Shown here: positions 12,890 to 26,900 of the stretch, one piece after another
How the letters are laid out: each line of letters starts with the position of its first letter
How positions within the stretch are numbered: position 1 is the stretch's first letter
Origin: Archegozetes longisetosus
Lineage: Eukaryota > Arthropoda > Arachnida > Sarcoptiformes > Trhypochthoniidae
DNA: 64,000 nt
Direction of reading: 5' to 3'
Assembly (NCBI GenBank): GCA_018873245.2
Contig: JAEMBT020000006.1
Location: 11,411,855-11,475,854 of the forward strand
Position numbers and translations under genes: made by a program
The notes under the pieces: model-generated
Told to the model about the DNA's origin: nothing
What the model saw: the letters and a program-made list of their open reading frames with translations, nothing else
The model's database searches: none

Positions 12890-14610
12890 GACATTTTGAC
12901 GTAGAAGCACTTTCCTTATGTCACCTGTATTAATAATGGTCATTTGCCTCCTGTAGTTCTCACATGGAAACGGCCATCGGCTGCTTCCCGTAGGTTACCT
13001 GTTATAAACCTTTGACTTTGACTACTTTTCGTATGCCACCTGAATTTAAAATAGTCATCGGTTACTTCCCATAGGTTAGCTGAAGTGAAAATGACCACCG
13101 ATTGCCTTACGTTAGTCAATTGGACTTGAAATGGTCATTACTTATATTCGGTGATTAATTGGAAATCGCGGAAGAATTGTGGTATACTTACTTTATAGAT
13201 TTGTTTGATTTCATATTCAAGAAGTGATATCTAATAGGTGACAAGTTGTGAACCATTAACGCGTCTACGGAAGCGTGAATGGTTCACAACTTGTCACTTG
13301 TTACTTGTTACTTGTAAGTTGTTAATTATCACTTTTTGAATATAAAATCAAACAAATTAACGAAATTTTAGTTTCTATATTGGCTCAAATTTGTTACTTT
13401 TGACTTTTTGAATCCTTTTGTATATTAATATCATACTGTATGATTCGAAAATATTGAATCATCGCCACCATGAAGCGAGTACACCGCAATTCTCGCACAT
13501 TTCCCAATTAATCACGAAATGTAAGTAATGACCATTTCAAGCCCAATTAACTAACGAAACCCAATCGATGGCCATTACTATATCAGAAAACCTCCTGGAG
13601 ATAAACAATGACGATTTTCAACACAGATGAACTTCGGAAGGCTAGAGATGGCCATTTTCAATTCGAGTGATCTACAGGAAGCAATCAATGACCATTTCCA
13701 TATCAGATGACCAATGGGAAGTAATTGATGACCATTTGCACATCAGATGGCCCGCAGGAACCAATCGATGATCATTTCATATTCAGATGACCTGCGGGAA
13801 CCAATCGATGACCATTTTCACTTTAGATAAACTACGAAATGCAGCCGATAACAATTTTTAATTGAGGCGGCCTACAGCAAGTAACTGAAATCACTAGATT
13901 CAGTGGAAACTCATTTATAGCTTATGATTAGAATATCTCGAATCTTCGTCTTCATAAACATTGCTGAGATATTTAGGGATGAACTATAACCAAAGTTTGA
14001 CAAAATGTTTGATCAAATTTAAAATTGCTTTTTCACACTAAATATTAGTCTGAGTCAGGTTCGGTGCAATTATTATAGCTAATTTGATGCTCAAACCATT
14101 CAGTAATAATACTGATAGCAAACTTATAAATTATTGAAATAAATGTTTTATACTAAAGACACTTAATTTAAAACTGGTTTTATCAATTAATTGGTACAAA
14201 GAAAAAATTGTTCATTAAATTATCAATAATGATATAATTCATAAATAATATTCAAACTCATCACAGATAATAGCAAATACCTTTATAGATTAAATAAATT
14301 ATTAAATATTTGCCTCATGTCTTATTACGTCCGAAACCGAAGATAGCCACTATTTTTTGCTGAAGGAATAGAAGTATTAAAATCGACAACTCGCTTCATA
14401 GTGGCGACGATTCAATATTTTCGAATCATACAGTATGATATTAATATACAAAAGGATTCAAAAAGTCAAAAGTAGTGAATTTGAGCCACTATAGAAACTA
14501 AAATTCCACTAATTTGTTTGATTTTATATTCAAAAAGTGATAATTACCAACTTACAAGTGACAAGTAACAAGTTGTAAACCATTCACGCTTCCGTACGCT
14601 TCTGTATAAT
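12890..14610. mobile_element. Foldback element with inverted minisatellites
   Basis: A large inverted structure. The unique arm 13262-13470 (from the ACGGAAGCGTGAATGG region to GAAGCGAGT) returns inverted at about 14386-14605. Inside and to the left are ~40-bp tandem units (ATCGATGACCATTT...GATGACCTGCGGGAA) running one way at 13510-13890 and inverted at 12905-13150. A local palindrome centred near 13262 pairs 13183-13260 with 13265-13345. No transposase is present. I infer a non-autonomous foldback transposon. Confidence 0.75.
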
Positions 14611-14943
14611 TTTTAAAACTGAAAAGTTCGTTTCTGAACTTAAATCTTATTTATTAGGAAATTTACTTTAAATGCTGTGTTTTTAATATTTCTATTATTT
14701 AATTTTATACATGGTCCGGCATATATTACGCAAAACTTTAAATTTTATGACAAAAGAATTATAAATGATATCGAATTCAAATAAATTGCATTTTATTCAG
14801 AAAAGTATAAAATTTAATTATATTATCTGTATTATATTGTATGCTGATTCTGCTAGAAAAGTAGTCCTTTAGACTAAAGTGATCCCCAGTTTAAATAAAG
14901 TGCATTCGTTCATTCATTATTTTACATTTTTGAGAAAAATTTT

Positions 14944-17900
14944 TTAATTCATTTGTTTGTTCTGATTGTTTGAAGTATCATTCGAATGATGACTATCAAG
15001 ATCAAAATCTGCCACGTCAAACGAGTCGGGTTTCATTGACATCCTTTGCTTAATCTTTTGTAATTGTTCGCGTTTCTTGCGACGGAAAAATCCATACTGT
15101 AATAGGTTAATAAAATTGATTGTGATGTATGTCAATTGAATCAATTGAATAAATAAATTAATACTCACTCTAATTAGAATTATCACAGTAATGATCAGAA
15201 TAAATATTCCTAAACCAGCGCTAAAGAATAGAATCATGGGATCAATCCTTTCGTTAGCTATCGGCGCTTCTCGATTAAAACGAATCAAAACTGTTTGAGA
15301 TGATGTAATTTTATTTTTAAATTCGACCTTATCTTTGACTATGAGCTCAGAATAGATTGTTAAATCGATTCCATCGTAGTCTTTATTTTTGATTTTTGAC
15401 GGAATCAAAGCCGCAGATATTTTGACAGATTGTGAACGTGTGACTGAATCGAATTTCAATAATTCGCAAGAATATTTCGTACAAAATTCTGATTCTTTAT
15501 CACAAACCTATACGATTATAATAAAATGGTTTTCTTAGAAAATTGTACTAATATTTGGAAAAATGAGAGAATTATTACCAAATGTATTGTTCCATTAGTT
15601 ATTTGAAAAGAATTTCTTTCTTTGCCTTTAGTTTCCGTTCTACAGATTTGTTCGAAATTCTAATTATTTAAAGATTGTCAGAATAAGTACTTCATTCAAT
15701 CAATTGTATGAATAATTAAAAAGTTATAAACCATTTCTGAAAGAAGGATTCCATTATAACATTGGCCCTTCCCCTCAAAAATGGATAAAATAATTTTTTT
15801 AAAACATGGGGAAAAACCAATTGAGCTCATTTATAATGCAAAAAAAATTGAATTTTATCGTATTTATTGTTTTTTTTGTGCAATTTTTTAAAAACATTAA
15901 CAAAATAGATGTGAAAAGTCGAATTTTAGCTGAATACAAATGAAAAAGAATATGATTTTTTTGCAAATGAAAAAATTTTAATTAATGAAAAGATTAATAA
16001 CGAAGCTTGGAAAAATATTTATGTAAAGAAGTTTCAAACTCAGCATATTTCATTGCAAAGTTGACACTTTTGACTGATGAACCTTAGATAAAGGAGGGGT
16101 AGGAATAAGCACTGAAAACTTGCCGGTCGAATGATTTTGATCAAATTCAATATAGTTATAGTCCATGTCCAACTATTAAGTTTGACCAAAGGTATGACTC
16201 GATTCCGCGCCTCGCGCGATATTTAAAGTGTTATAATCTAAAATACGGGAAACCTTATTTCAGCGAAACGGGACAAGATAGAAACACAAAAACAACTCAA
16301 ATATGAGTAAAAATTGATTCTAAACAATATGTGAGCATTTCAAAATCAGTACTATACGTACAAATATATTTCATGAAAAAGTGAAAATTTTGAAATTTTC
16401 CCCTATCTTTGCCCATAGAGTCTCCAAAGATTTTTTCTATGTAATTATAGAGTAACATCTTCCCTACATAAAACAACAAAAAATCCTTTGGGGACTCTAT
16501 GGGCAAAAATAATATTGACGAAAAACTAACCGGTGTAATGTATTCGCAATTGCATACATGTATGTATAATTATATACATATCAATATAAGTATACTGAGT
16601 TTGATCAAAATCGGTCCATTAGAACGCTTATTTCTACCCCTCCTTTAATATGTTTTATTTGAGAACCTAACTAAAGTTTATTCAAGCAGTATGTAATAAA
16701 TATGATTTCAAAACTCAATAAAAATTCTACAATTATTATAAAATGATGAGGTTTAAATTTTTTTAACATTAATTATCTTAAACATATTCAAAATAATTTG
16801 AAAGTGAATAAAAATTGAATTTTTGGTTTTATTATTTTTTCAACATGTTACCCCAAAAGGGCTAGCTTTTCCTTTTAACCAAAGCTTCTTTAGATAAAGT
16901 TGTTTTTTAGGAAAAATTCCCAAACTAGCCCTTTCTAGGGTAACATGCATAAAATTTTGAAATTTTATTATTTTTATAACATTCTTAATAATGAAAAATC
17001 TATGATGATTTTTTTCCTCATAAACTTGTGTTCAAACTTTAAGTTTTAGTGAAAAAATTTTCAAAATATCTCTAACGGTTTTCTTACAATAAAAATTTGA
17101 AAATTCAAGCTTCTGGAATTTTTTTCAGCGCTCAGGCGCGTCCAATCTCAAAGTGATAAGCACAAACATATATTCTTTTTTAGTGTTCTTTTTGAATAAA
17201 AAATTTCAAAGAAATTGGTGTCTCAGGGGAATTTTCTATAGGGCCACCGAATCCCCTTTTTTGTACAAAATAATTGTATTTGAAATAACTCACATTTTCT
17301 AATTCGATAACACCAGTGGGTAATGAGATCTGAAGAGATGAATTACTGATAGTACTCGGACCTGATTTGTACAAGTTATATGAGACGGAAAACGGCAATT
17401 TTGGTGTGCTATCAGAATATGTCAAATTGTTCACTGACTGCCTGTAAATGCATGAAATTAATTCTAACCAATAATAGAAGGATAGATTAAAGTATTTTCA
17501 CACCCAAATATCTCGAGTGTAGCTCTTCGAATAACATTAAATTCCATCGAATGATTTCTCATGCTCCCATCTTTAATATTACTGCTACTATTAATTTTGA
17601 AATCAATGTCAATATTATTAGTAAGGATTCCAGAGACAACGAAATGCAAATTCAATTTTTCACTTTCCCCCTTCTGAAGAATTTTGTTAACATCACAAAT
17701 ATAAGACGATATATTTGCATAGGCTTTGCATCTTTTGGCCTCAACTGTTTTTGTCAGACTCAATAGAGGTTTCATTTTGACGATCAATATGGTATCAATC
17801 GATGCTTCACCACTATTTGTCACATTGATGTCTACATCTAGATTATCGTTAATTCCTTCTATCAAATGATTCTGGATTGTTTGACCATCATATTTGGGCA

Positions 17901-20900
17901 CAACTGTTAGTGTCAAGTTAGACAAACATATTTTATTTATACATCCATGAGAGAATTCAATCTAATTCCCAAATAAGATAATCAGAAAAATATTTGATTG
18001 ACAATATTAAACAATCTTCAAATTGAAAATGTTGACTCACATTAGCAATGGATGAGTTGTTTTGGGAGTAAGCACAATCTTTACAGAATACATCTGAAGG
18101 TTGATTAGTGAGAGCAACTGAAACATTCACTTCAATTGGTGTTAAGATATCAATTAAATTTTCACGTGTCTAAAATTAGATGCAAAAGTTATTCAACTAA
18201 CTTAAAGTCATATTCGGATAGAACTTACATTAACCATTAATTTAAACGAGTTCTGATTAGTTTCTTTTAGAGTAGGGGAACAAGTTTCTTTATTTGCTTC
18301 TAATTCGATAGTTTTTGTATCAGAATTACTGATCTTCGCACGATTTTCTTTGACTTTCAATTTGCTGTCAGTTATCTTCAAAGTTATGACAGCCATTTGT
18401 TTATGACGTATGTGTTTTCCCGAATACCGAATACAATATTTAATGTCAAAACATAAGTTCTGATTATTGTTGCACTTGGTTTTATGTAATTCAATTTTTG
18501 AGGGCTCGAAAGTTATTGATGTTATATCCAATGTTGCTATTGGTTTAGTTCTGTTCAAATACGTGTTCATTTATTTGACCCATTAATTGACTTATGCAAA
18601 AGTAATACCTAATGAGTACTGTATGTTCTGACATATACGATCCGACCAGCATATCACTATATCCATTTTTATCGAAGTCAGTGTTACTGACAACACTAAC
18701 ACCAAAACCTCTGGGAGCACCAATTTGTAAGTTTTCAGCAGCGATTCTCTGTTTATTAAAACATTTATTACATCAACTAAATGAAACACTGGATTAAGTA
18801 ATAATTTAAACCTTATAGTATTTATCATTAAGTCCTTGAGATGAACCGACATAGATATATATGGCTCCTAATGATTCGTCACTGTTCAGCTCATATGGAG
18901 CACAAATTATTGCATCTTTTTGAGAGAACTTCAAATTTAAGTTTAAAAGTTGTTAGTTGAGAACACACAACAGACCTTTATATCCATCGAGATTGATATC
19001 TATAGAAGAGAGAGCTGTCCCGAAACGACTCGTAGTTTTATAGTTGTAAATATGTTTTTTCTCAAATCCAAAGTTCTTAATCAAACATTTAAGAGCATTG
19101 AATTAAATCAATTTCAGTGTTCAGTATTGAATTTAATTAAGATTATATAGTATTATGTTTGAAGAGAAACAAATGCCAACAGTAGTAGATATGTGCTTCT
19201 GGACCGGAGCGCTCTAGACCTGAGAGGGATTCTAGACCTGAGAGGGATTCTAGACCGGAGCGCTCTAGACCTGAGAGGGATTCTAGACCTGAGAGGGATT
19301 CTAGACCTGAGAGGGATTCTAGACCTGAATACTCTATACTTGAGAGAGATGCCTAAAGCTTCTTCAAGGCTATAATTGAGTTGACAATACTGTCTATTCA
19401 TAAAATTGATATAAAATTAGCTCAATTGTTAATCATTTTATTTTCCCCGAAATCAATGCATTTACAAGATTTTTTATTAACAATTCATTATTATTTTTAT
19501 CAAATGAGAATAGAGATAGAAAATCGAAGTAAGAATAACCCAATAGCCTTAGCTTTACATAAAGAACACTAACACAGTTTTACTCATTCATAATAGTGTT
19601 TGCACGTTATATAATGCGTGTTATGTATTTTTATATAGTAACGTGTTCTATATTGCTATATAGTGTGCTATATAATGTTGTATTTTGTATTACTATATAA
19701 TTCTGTGCGTATAACGTGCAATAAGTAGTACATTCCTATGTAACATGATACCAAAACATAAAAGAGTGGTGTCCCGAGTCCTTATTACAGTAATGCTAAA
19801 AAGTGAAACTTTGCGCAATAATGTAAATAAACAAATCTTTTTGGAGTACAACTGAATCTCAACTCTGTTTAGCCACTTTGTTTTTAAGATGGCTGCAAGA
19901 CAGGTGGATCTGAAGAAAAGTTACATCAAGAAGCTGCACGACGCATTTGCTGCATCCAAGGGAAAAATGGACATGATGGCGGACCGCATCAAGTCAATAC
20001 GTAAGAACTGGAGTAAGTACATTATTTAATGCTTTTTTAAAGAAAATCTTTCTAACCCTTTTTTCTTCTTTTCAGAAATCATGTACGAAGAAATGGAAAG
20101 CCTGTGGCCTGAAGGACTGGATGGTTGGATGCCAGACGAGGAGAGGCTGAGAAAATGTCTTTTCATGACGGCTCTCCCGGAACCACATGGAGCTGCAACT
20201 GAGGATTTGACGGTAAGTTCAAGTTTTTTCTTATTTTTCTCAAAACTTTTCAAATTAATTTTTGTTTATGTAATTTTTATAGGAAAAACAAACTATTGAA
20301 AGGGAGCTCAGGGAAGCGGAAACTTCAGAGCTCCGAAGAAGGAAGAATAAAAAGAAACAACTTCCTCTAAGAGAAAATAAAAAAACAACAACAAGCTCGG
20401 GAAACAGAGAATCTGTTTCAACTGATGGAACAGCTGGCCATTTGAGTCTCGGCGGAGACGGAAACGACGAACTCTCGTCAACAGGTAAAGCAACACTTCA
20501 TTTCTTGTTTTAACTATTTAAAATACTAATTCTTCTACTTCTTTAGCAGGTTTGGCCAATCAGCGCAGAACAGCTGGCCATTCTAGTCTCGGCGGAGACG
20601 GAAACGACGAACTCGCGTCAACAGGTAAAAAAATACTTCATTTCTTGTTTTGACTATTCAAAATACTAATTCTTCTACTTCTTTAGCAGGTTTGGCCAAT
20701 CAGCGCGGAACAGCTGGCCATTCTAGTCTCGGCGGAGACGGAAACGACGAACTCTCGTCAACAGGTAAAGCAACACTTCATTTCTTGTTTTAACTATTTA
20801 AAATACTAATTCTTCTACTTCTTTAGCAGGTTTGGCCAATCAGCGCAGAACAGCTGGCCATTCTAGTCTCGGCGGAGACGGAAACGACGAACTCGCGTCA

Positions 20901-23900
20901 ACAGGTAAAAAATACTTCATTTCTTGTTTTGACTATTCAAAATACTAATTCTTCTACTTCTTTAGCAGGTTTGGCCAATCAGCGCGGAACAGCTGGCCAT
21001 TCTAGTCTCGGCGGAGACGGAAACGACGAACTCGCGTCAACAGGTAAAACAACACTTCATTTCTTGTTTTAACTATTTAAAATACTAATTCTTCTACTTC
21101 TTTAGCAGGTTTGGCCAATCAGCGCGGAACAGCTGGCCATTCTAGTCTCGGCGGAGACGGAAACGGCGAACTCGCGTCAACAGGTAAAAAATACTTCATT
21201 TCTTGTTTTGACTATTCAAAATACTAATTCTTCTACTTCTTTAGCAGGTTTGGCCAATCAGCGCGGAACAGCTGGCCATTCTAGTCTCGGCGGAGACGGA
21301 AACGGCGAACTCGCGTCAACAAGTAAAAAATACTTCATTTCTTGTTTTGACTATTCAAAATACTAATTCTTCTACTTCTTTAGCAGGTTTGGCCAATCAG
21401 CGCGGAACAGCTGGCCATTCTAGACTCGGCGGAGACGGAAGCAACGAACTCACTTCAAATGGTAAAACAACACTTCATGTCTTGTTTTGACTATTTAAAA
21501 TACTAATTCTTCTACATCTTTAGTAGGCTTGGCCAATCAGCGCGGAACAGCTGGCCATTCTAGTCTCGGCGGAGACGGAAGTGACGAACTCGCTTCAAAT
21601 GGTAAAGCAACTCTTCAATTCTTGTTTAAACTATTTTTAACACTAATTCTTTTGTTTTTTTTTTGTATAGATCCCACTAATTCTTCAATTAAACCAATCA
21701 ATTCCTTGGTTAAAGTTTCCGGGAATAAAAGATCGCCAAGTTCTCTTCTCTTGCCAGAACCAAGAATCATCAAAAAGTTTAAGGGCAAACAGAAGCAAAT
21801 TATTACAAGCAATCGCCAGAACTTAACTTTAAGCATCAATCCGATTTCATTACTTCTAATGCAACAACTTTTTGCGACCGGAAATCTCGACATCAGTTCT
21901 TTGGTCAATCGTGAAGATGTGGTCGATGACGAATAATTTTTTTATTTTATACCAGAAAGTTTTTTTTTATTTTGCATATCTATTAAAGATTTTTTAAAAT
22001 AAGAAAAAATGATAAAAGTATAAAAAGCAAAAAAATCTAAAATGATAAAAAGAAAAAACCAAAAATTTTTTAAAAACTACAAAAGAGAAAAATTATATTA
22101 ATCAATTTTATAAAAATATCGTTTTTAAAAATAATTTTATAATATTTTTATACAATATTCCAATTTTATATTAATTTTTATTCATTATATTAACAATTTT
22201 ATATTAATTTAATCGATTTATCTAATATTATAATAACAATTTCAATAAAGTTTTTTAGTATACCCCTTAAAAATGTATTCGTCCTAGATTTTGCGCAGAT
22301 CTTAGAATCTGGTTTAGATTCTAGATTGAAGTTGCAATTTTGTAAAATATTTGTATTCATATAATACATTTGACTTGCCGAGACTGGTTCTTCTTCTTCT
22401 AAAGTCTTTACTCGATGGCAAACTCGAAATCTTCTAAACCTTTTGAGGTATGATTTTTCTTATATACATTTTATTTTAAAGAATTCTATTCTATTCTATT
22501 CTATTAATTTTTAAATGTTTTATTCATATAAGACGTGACGTCTTTTTCATATTTAAGTTGAATCTTCAAATCTTCAGTTTTGTTTCATTCATATAAAATA
22601 TGACGCTATATAACATTTGAATTATGCATTAATTTTCTGTATACTTTTTTTTATTTCATTTTAACAAGTTTCACTTGATAAAAATCATTAAACGAAATCT
22701 GTTTAATTGTATGTATTCAAATATTTTCTTATTACGAGTCATATTTCTTTAAATGTTCTGAAAATATATAGATTTTAGTTTCAATGTTTCAGTATTAGTA
22801 AATCTTAGTTTCAGTTTAACACTATTATTCCAAAACTAATCATAATCTTTAAACTTTCTATTGCAATACGATTAATTTTGATTATGATGATAATTAGAGT
22901 GAAACAATCATCTCGTTTCAATTGAGCTACATTTTGAGAGATGCGAATAGATCACTGCACGCGGCTGTTGTCAGAAATCCATGGAAGACTCCGGAAGGCA
23001 GTATTTACAATTTCATAAGGATGGAATTCAGACTTAATCGCGGCGAAAATGCAAATCCAATTACTGTTTCTCTTACTCCAACTCAATTTCAGTGGATAAT
23101 GCATCAAATTGAGAAACGTTCAATTTCTCAGGAAATTCCAGGTGAAAAAGAAGGCAAATACATCTGCTTCGAACGACCCAGTAATATCTATCAAAGCATT
23201 GTCGTAAGCATAATTGATCGAAATGCTAAATTTGGTATCTTGATCGATGAACAAGAACAAGGCATGCTTCAGCATTTTGCCAAAATTCTTATATTCGTAA
23301 TGGAATACCAATCAGCTAAAGATGAGAAAATGCAAGAATTGGTGAAGTTAATCTACTCTTCAGTCGTGGCAGAAAAAGTCAGAATGATTATTAAGCAAAG
23401 ATGTAACGGATGTAAAGAAGAAAGTCTTGTTTATGACGAGCATGATTGCAAGAAAGAACTTGTGGAGGAGGAGTTGCTTGATCTGTTGATGCAAAATCTG
23501 AACAACAGCGAAGCGAAAAAATGTTTTAACGAATTGTTTGAGTATTACTCTAAACTACTAAACCTTAATGAAGTTCTTGGTCAGGAGGCAAAATATAAGC
23601 TACTTCCGACTATGATCGAAAAGCCTGAACAACTACTCGATGCCGTGAAACAAAGCTATGGATTTAAAGATCCAACTTGGAAATCTAAGGTCATTGGATG
23701 CCTGAATCAAAGGAAACGAGAATTGGATGAATTTGAGGCACTTTCCAGATGTGTAGAAGAAGAAAAAGAAGAACCGAATGAGAAGCGTCCTCGCATTTAA
23801 GTTGAATGAATTCATTGGAGAAGCATTTTGAAAATTTAATTTTATCTCTTATGATTAGTTCATAATTTTTTATATTCAGAACATTATATCAATTGATTTT

Positions 23901-26900
23901 CTATTCCTTATCAATTATAATTTTATTAGTATATTCGATTAGATTAGAAAGCATTTTTAATGATTAAATAAAAAATATATTAAACATTGCTTCATGTACG
24001 CCTTTAAATATAACTTGAATGCGCATGTGTGGTCTACCACTCGGTTCACCGTATTGTCGGTTAGAATTGTAAGTCATTTTGAAAAATGTCTTTGCCGGGT
24101 GAATTTCGTATAGACTGGGAAATAATTGATAGATATGAAGGTTTCAGTCGTAGATTCGGAATGAAAACTTATAATGCTAAAGTTAAATGTACTTACAATA
24201 CTGGAAATAATGAAATAAACATTGAAAGTGTTATAATTCAATTGGAAATTACTTTGAATTCTATTATACATCGACTACTGAGAGCGGCAAAGACGACGAC
24301 TATGTTCGAATTGCGCTTCGCAATCAGTCTCTCGACTACGATATCTTCACACCTTTCAGAAGGATACAAGATTTTACAAGTGAAACTCTTTTGAATGAAA
24401 TCATAAAAGTCAGTCAGTCAAAAAGAGATTTTCTGATGAACGGTTTGATAGAAGTTGACATAATACATGTTCGACAAAACGGAGTTGGCGGATCAAGAAA
24501 TAGATATAATTTGATCAATATTGGGAAGTGGAGACAAAATTCTAAAAACTTGTTCAAACAGTTAGTGATGGTTATTGTGTCGCGCGCTCAATTGTTGTTG
24601 CTAAAGCATATGAAGACGGTATCAAAGGTTTAGAATGGAGAAGAATTAGAGCTGATTTGAGACAAATTCAGTATAAAAGAGCTGTAGAATTGTGTAAAAA
24701 AGCTGAGGTGACTGTCACAGATACTGGCGTAAAGTTTGAAGATTTCAGTAAGTTTCAAAATGTTTTATCGCCCGAATACCAACTTGTAGTTGTGACAGCA
24801 TCAAAATCTTATTATTATGTTGGACCTCAAGCAGAAAAGCAACTTTATCTGTTCATGTCGGAAAATCATTGTGATGCACTATTGAGCATTAGGGCTTTTC
24901 TTGGTTGCGATCATTTCTGCAAAAAGTGTTTGAAGGGTTTCACTGGTAGAACGAGTCACTGTTGCGACGGAATATGCAAATACTGTTATGATACAAATCA
25001 ATGTAGAACTGAGTGACACTAGTTAGGTGCAATGAATGCAACCGAGAATTCGCAAATGAAGTCTGCTTCAAAAAGCATAAGGATAAAACGAAAATTTGTC
25101 CTAAAATATGGAAGTGCAGTCATTGTTCAAAAACTTTAAAAACAAAAGTTCATCACTGTGGGAAGTACAAGTGCCGGATTTGTAAAGTTCTGGTTCCTTT
25201 TTCTGGACATCATTGTTTCATTATGTCGAACGACAAGATCAAAATAATGAAAGAAGATCAGTTACCCAAGATTTTTATATTTTACGATTTCGAGAGCCAA
25301 CAAATACCACAGAAAATAAATGAGTATATACACAAACCAAATTTATGTGTCGTCAACGTTACCTGTGACGAGTGTTGGGACCCAGAATCGAGAGATAGAA
25401 AGAATATTTGGTGTCAATTCTGTGGCAAAAAGGAATATGTGTTCAAAGGATCGAATACTGTGAGAGATTTCAACATATTCATTTTTGAAACTTATGCTAA
25501 TTTTGTCAAAGAGAAAAAGATGTACATGAAACTGAAATCAGACATTAAAATATATGTAATTGCTCATAACAGTAGAGGATACGATTCTCAATTTATACTA
25601 AAATATTGTGTGAACAATAGAATGACTCCTAGTGTAATAAGGAAAGGAACTAAAATTCTCTCAATGAGAATTAAAAACATAAAGTTTATAGATTCGCTCT
25701 CATTTCTACCGATGCCTCTCAGGAAACTTCCTCAGACTTTTGGTTTGGAATCTCAAGTAGAAAAAGGTGTTTTTCCGTTTTACTTCAATAAGCCTGGTAA
25801 CGAAAATTATGTTGGTGAATGGCCGGCAATCGAGTATTATGATGCTGATTACATGATCGAAAAGAAAGAGAAAAATTTCTTGAATGGTACGATGAGCAAA
25901 AACATAAAGAATTCAAATTCGATTCGGAAATATTAAAATATTGCAAATCCGATGTTGATATATTAATGAGATGTATGATGACATTTAGACAGATATTCCA
26001 AAGTGTGTCGGAAATCGATCCACTTTGTCGTTCAATAACGATTGCTCAGAGCTGTATGGAAGTATTCAAGACTAATTATCTCAAACCAAATCAGATAGCT
26101 ATTTATCCTCCTAATGGATATGAACCTAGAAGAAAGTCGTCATATGTAGGAAGTGCATGGCTCGATTATGTAGAACAAACTGAGAAGGTTTTTATCAGAC
26201 GAGAAATAAAAATTGGCAGATATTACGTCGACGGATTAATTGAAGATCAGAAGAAGATATTTGAATTTTACGGAGATTTGTGGCACGGATGTAGAGAATG
26301 TTATCCAACGAAGCGATCAACTATACACAACCCTTTCAATGGTCTTTCAATGGAATATTTATACCAACAGCTCGAGCAGAAAGAAGAGTACTTGAAGACC
26401 CGAGGCTATCAACTGATAACTATGTGGGAATGCAAATTGAAATCAATGAGAAAGAAAGATAAGGCTTTGGATAATTTTTTCATTGATCATGTCAATCATT
26501 TGAAGGATAAAAAGCAGAGACCACCATTAGATCCTCGAGATAGCTTTTTCGGAGGTCGATGTAACGCATCAAAATTATATCATTGTTGCGATGGAGATGA
26601 AAAAATATTTTATATGGATTTTACTTCTCTTTACCCATACGTTGTAAAGAGAAAAAGTATCCTATTGGTCATCCAATTAGAATAGTCAAAGATTTCGATA
26701 CGAATATTTCCCATTATGATGGTTTTATATTCTGCAAAATTTTACCGCCAACCAATCTATATTTCGCTGTTTTACCGGTCCGATTGAGAAATAGATTAAT
26801 GTTTCCCTTGTGCTACAAATGTGCTCAGACAGAAAAATTGGACAAGTGCGATCATAGCGATGATGAAAGAAGTATAGTAGGCACATGGACTACAATGGAA

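Larger units (their letters stand above)
15660..17293 (-). other. Integrin intron 12 with two MITE-like elements
   Basis: Intron between integrin exons 12 and 13, unusually long for the 3' part of this gene. It is AT-rich and carries two inverted-repeat elements annotated separately. I see no further integrin-like coding in it. Confidence 0.7.

Noticed and set aside
17435..17465. Apparent 27-nt micro-intron or stop in the integrin stalk
   Set aside because: A donor 62 nt upstream of the acceptor (GTGTGA at 17503) gives a normal intron and keeps the frame, so no break is needed.
19153..19401. Open frames rich in Arg-Ser-Arg-Ile-Pro-Leu in both terminal repeats (also 35910-36173)
   Set aside because: They are translations of the 15-18-bp tandem units, whose length keeps frames open; both strands show them and no start or family context supports them.
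20550..21601. CRISPR-like array
   Set aside because: Units are 140-bp exon-intron repeats with splice sites and no variable spacers, in an animal genome.
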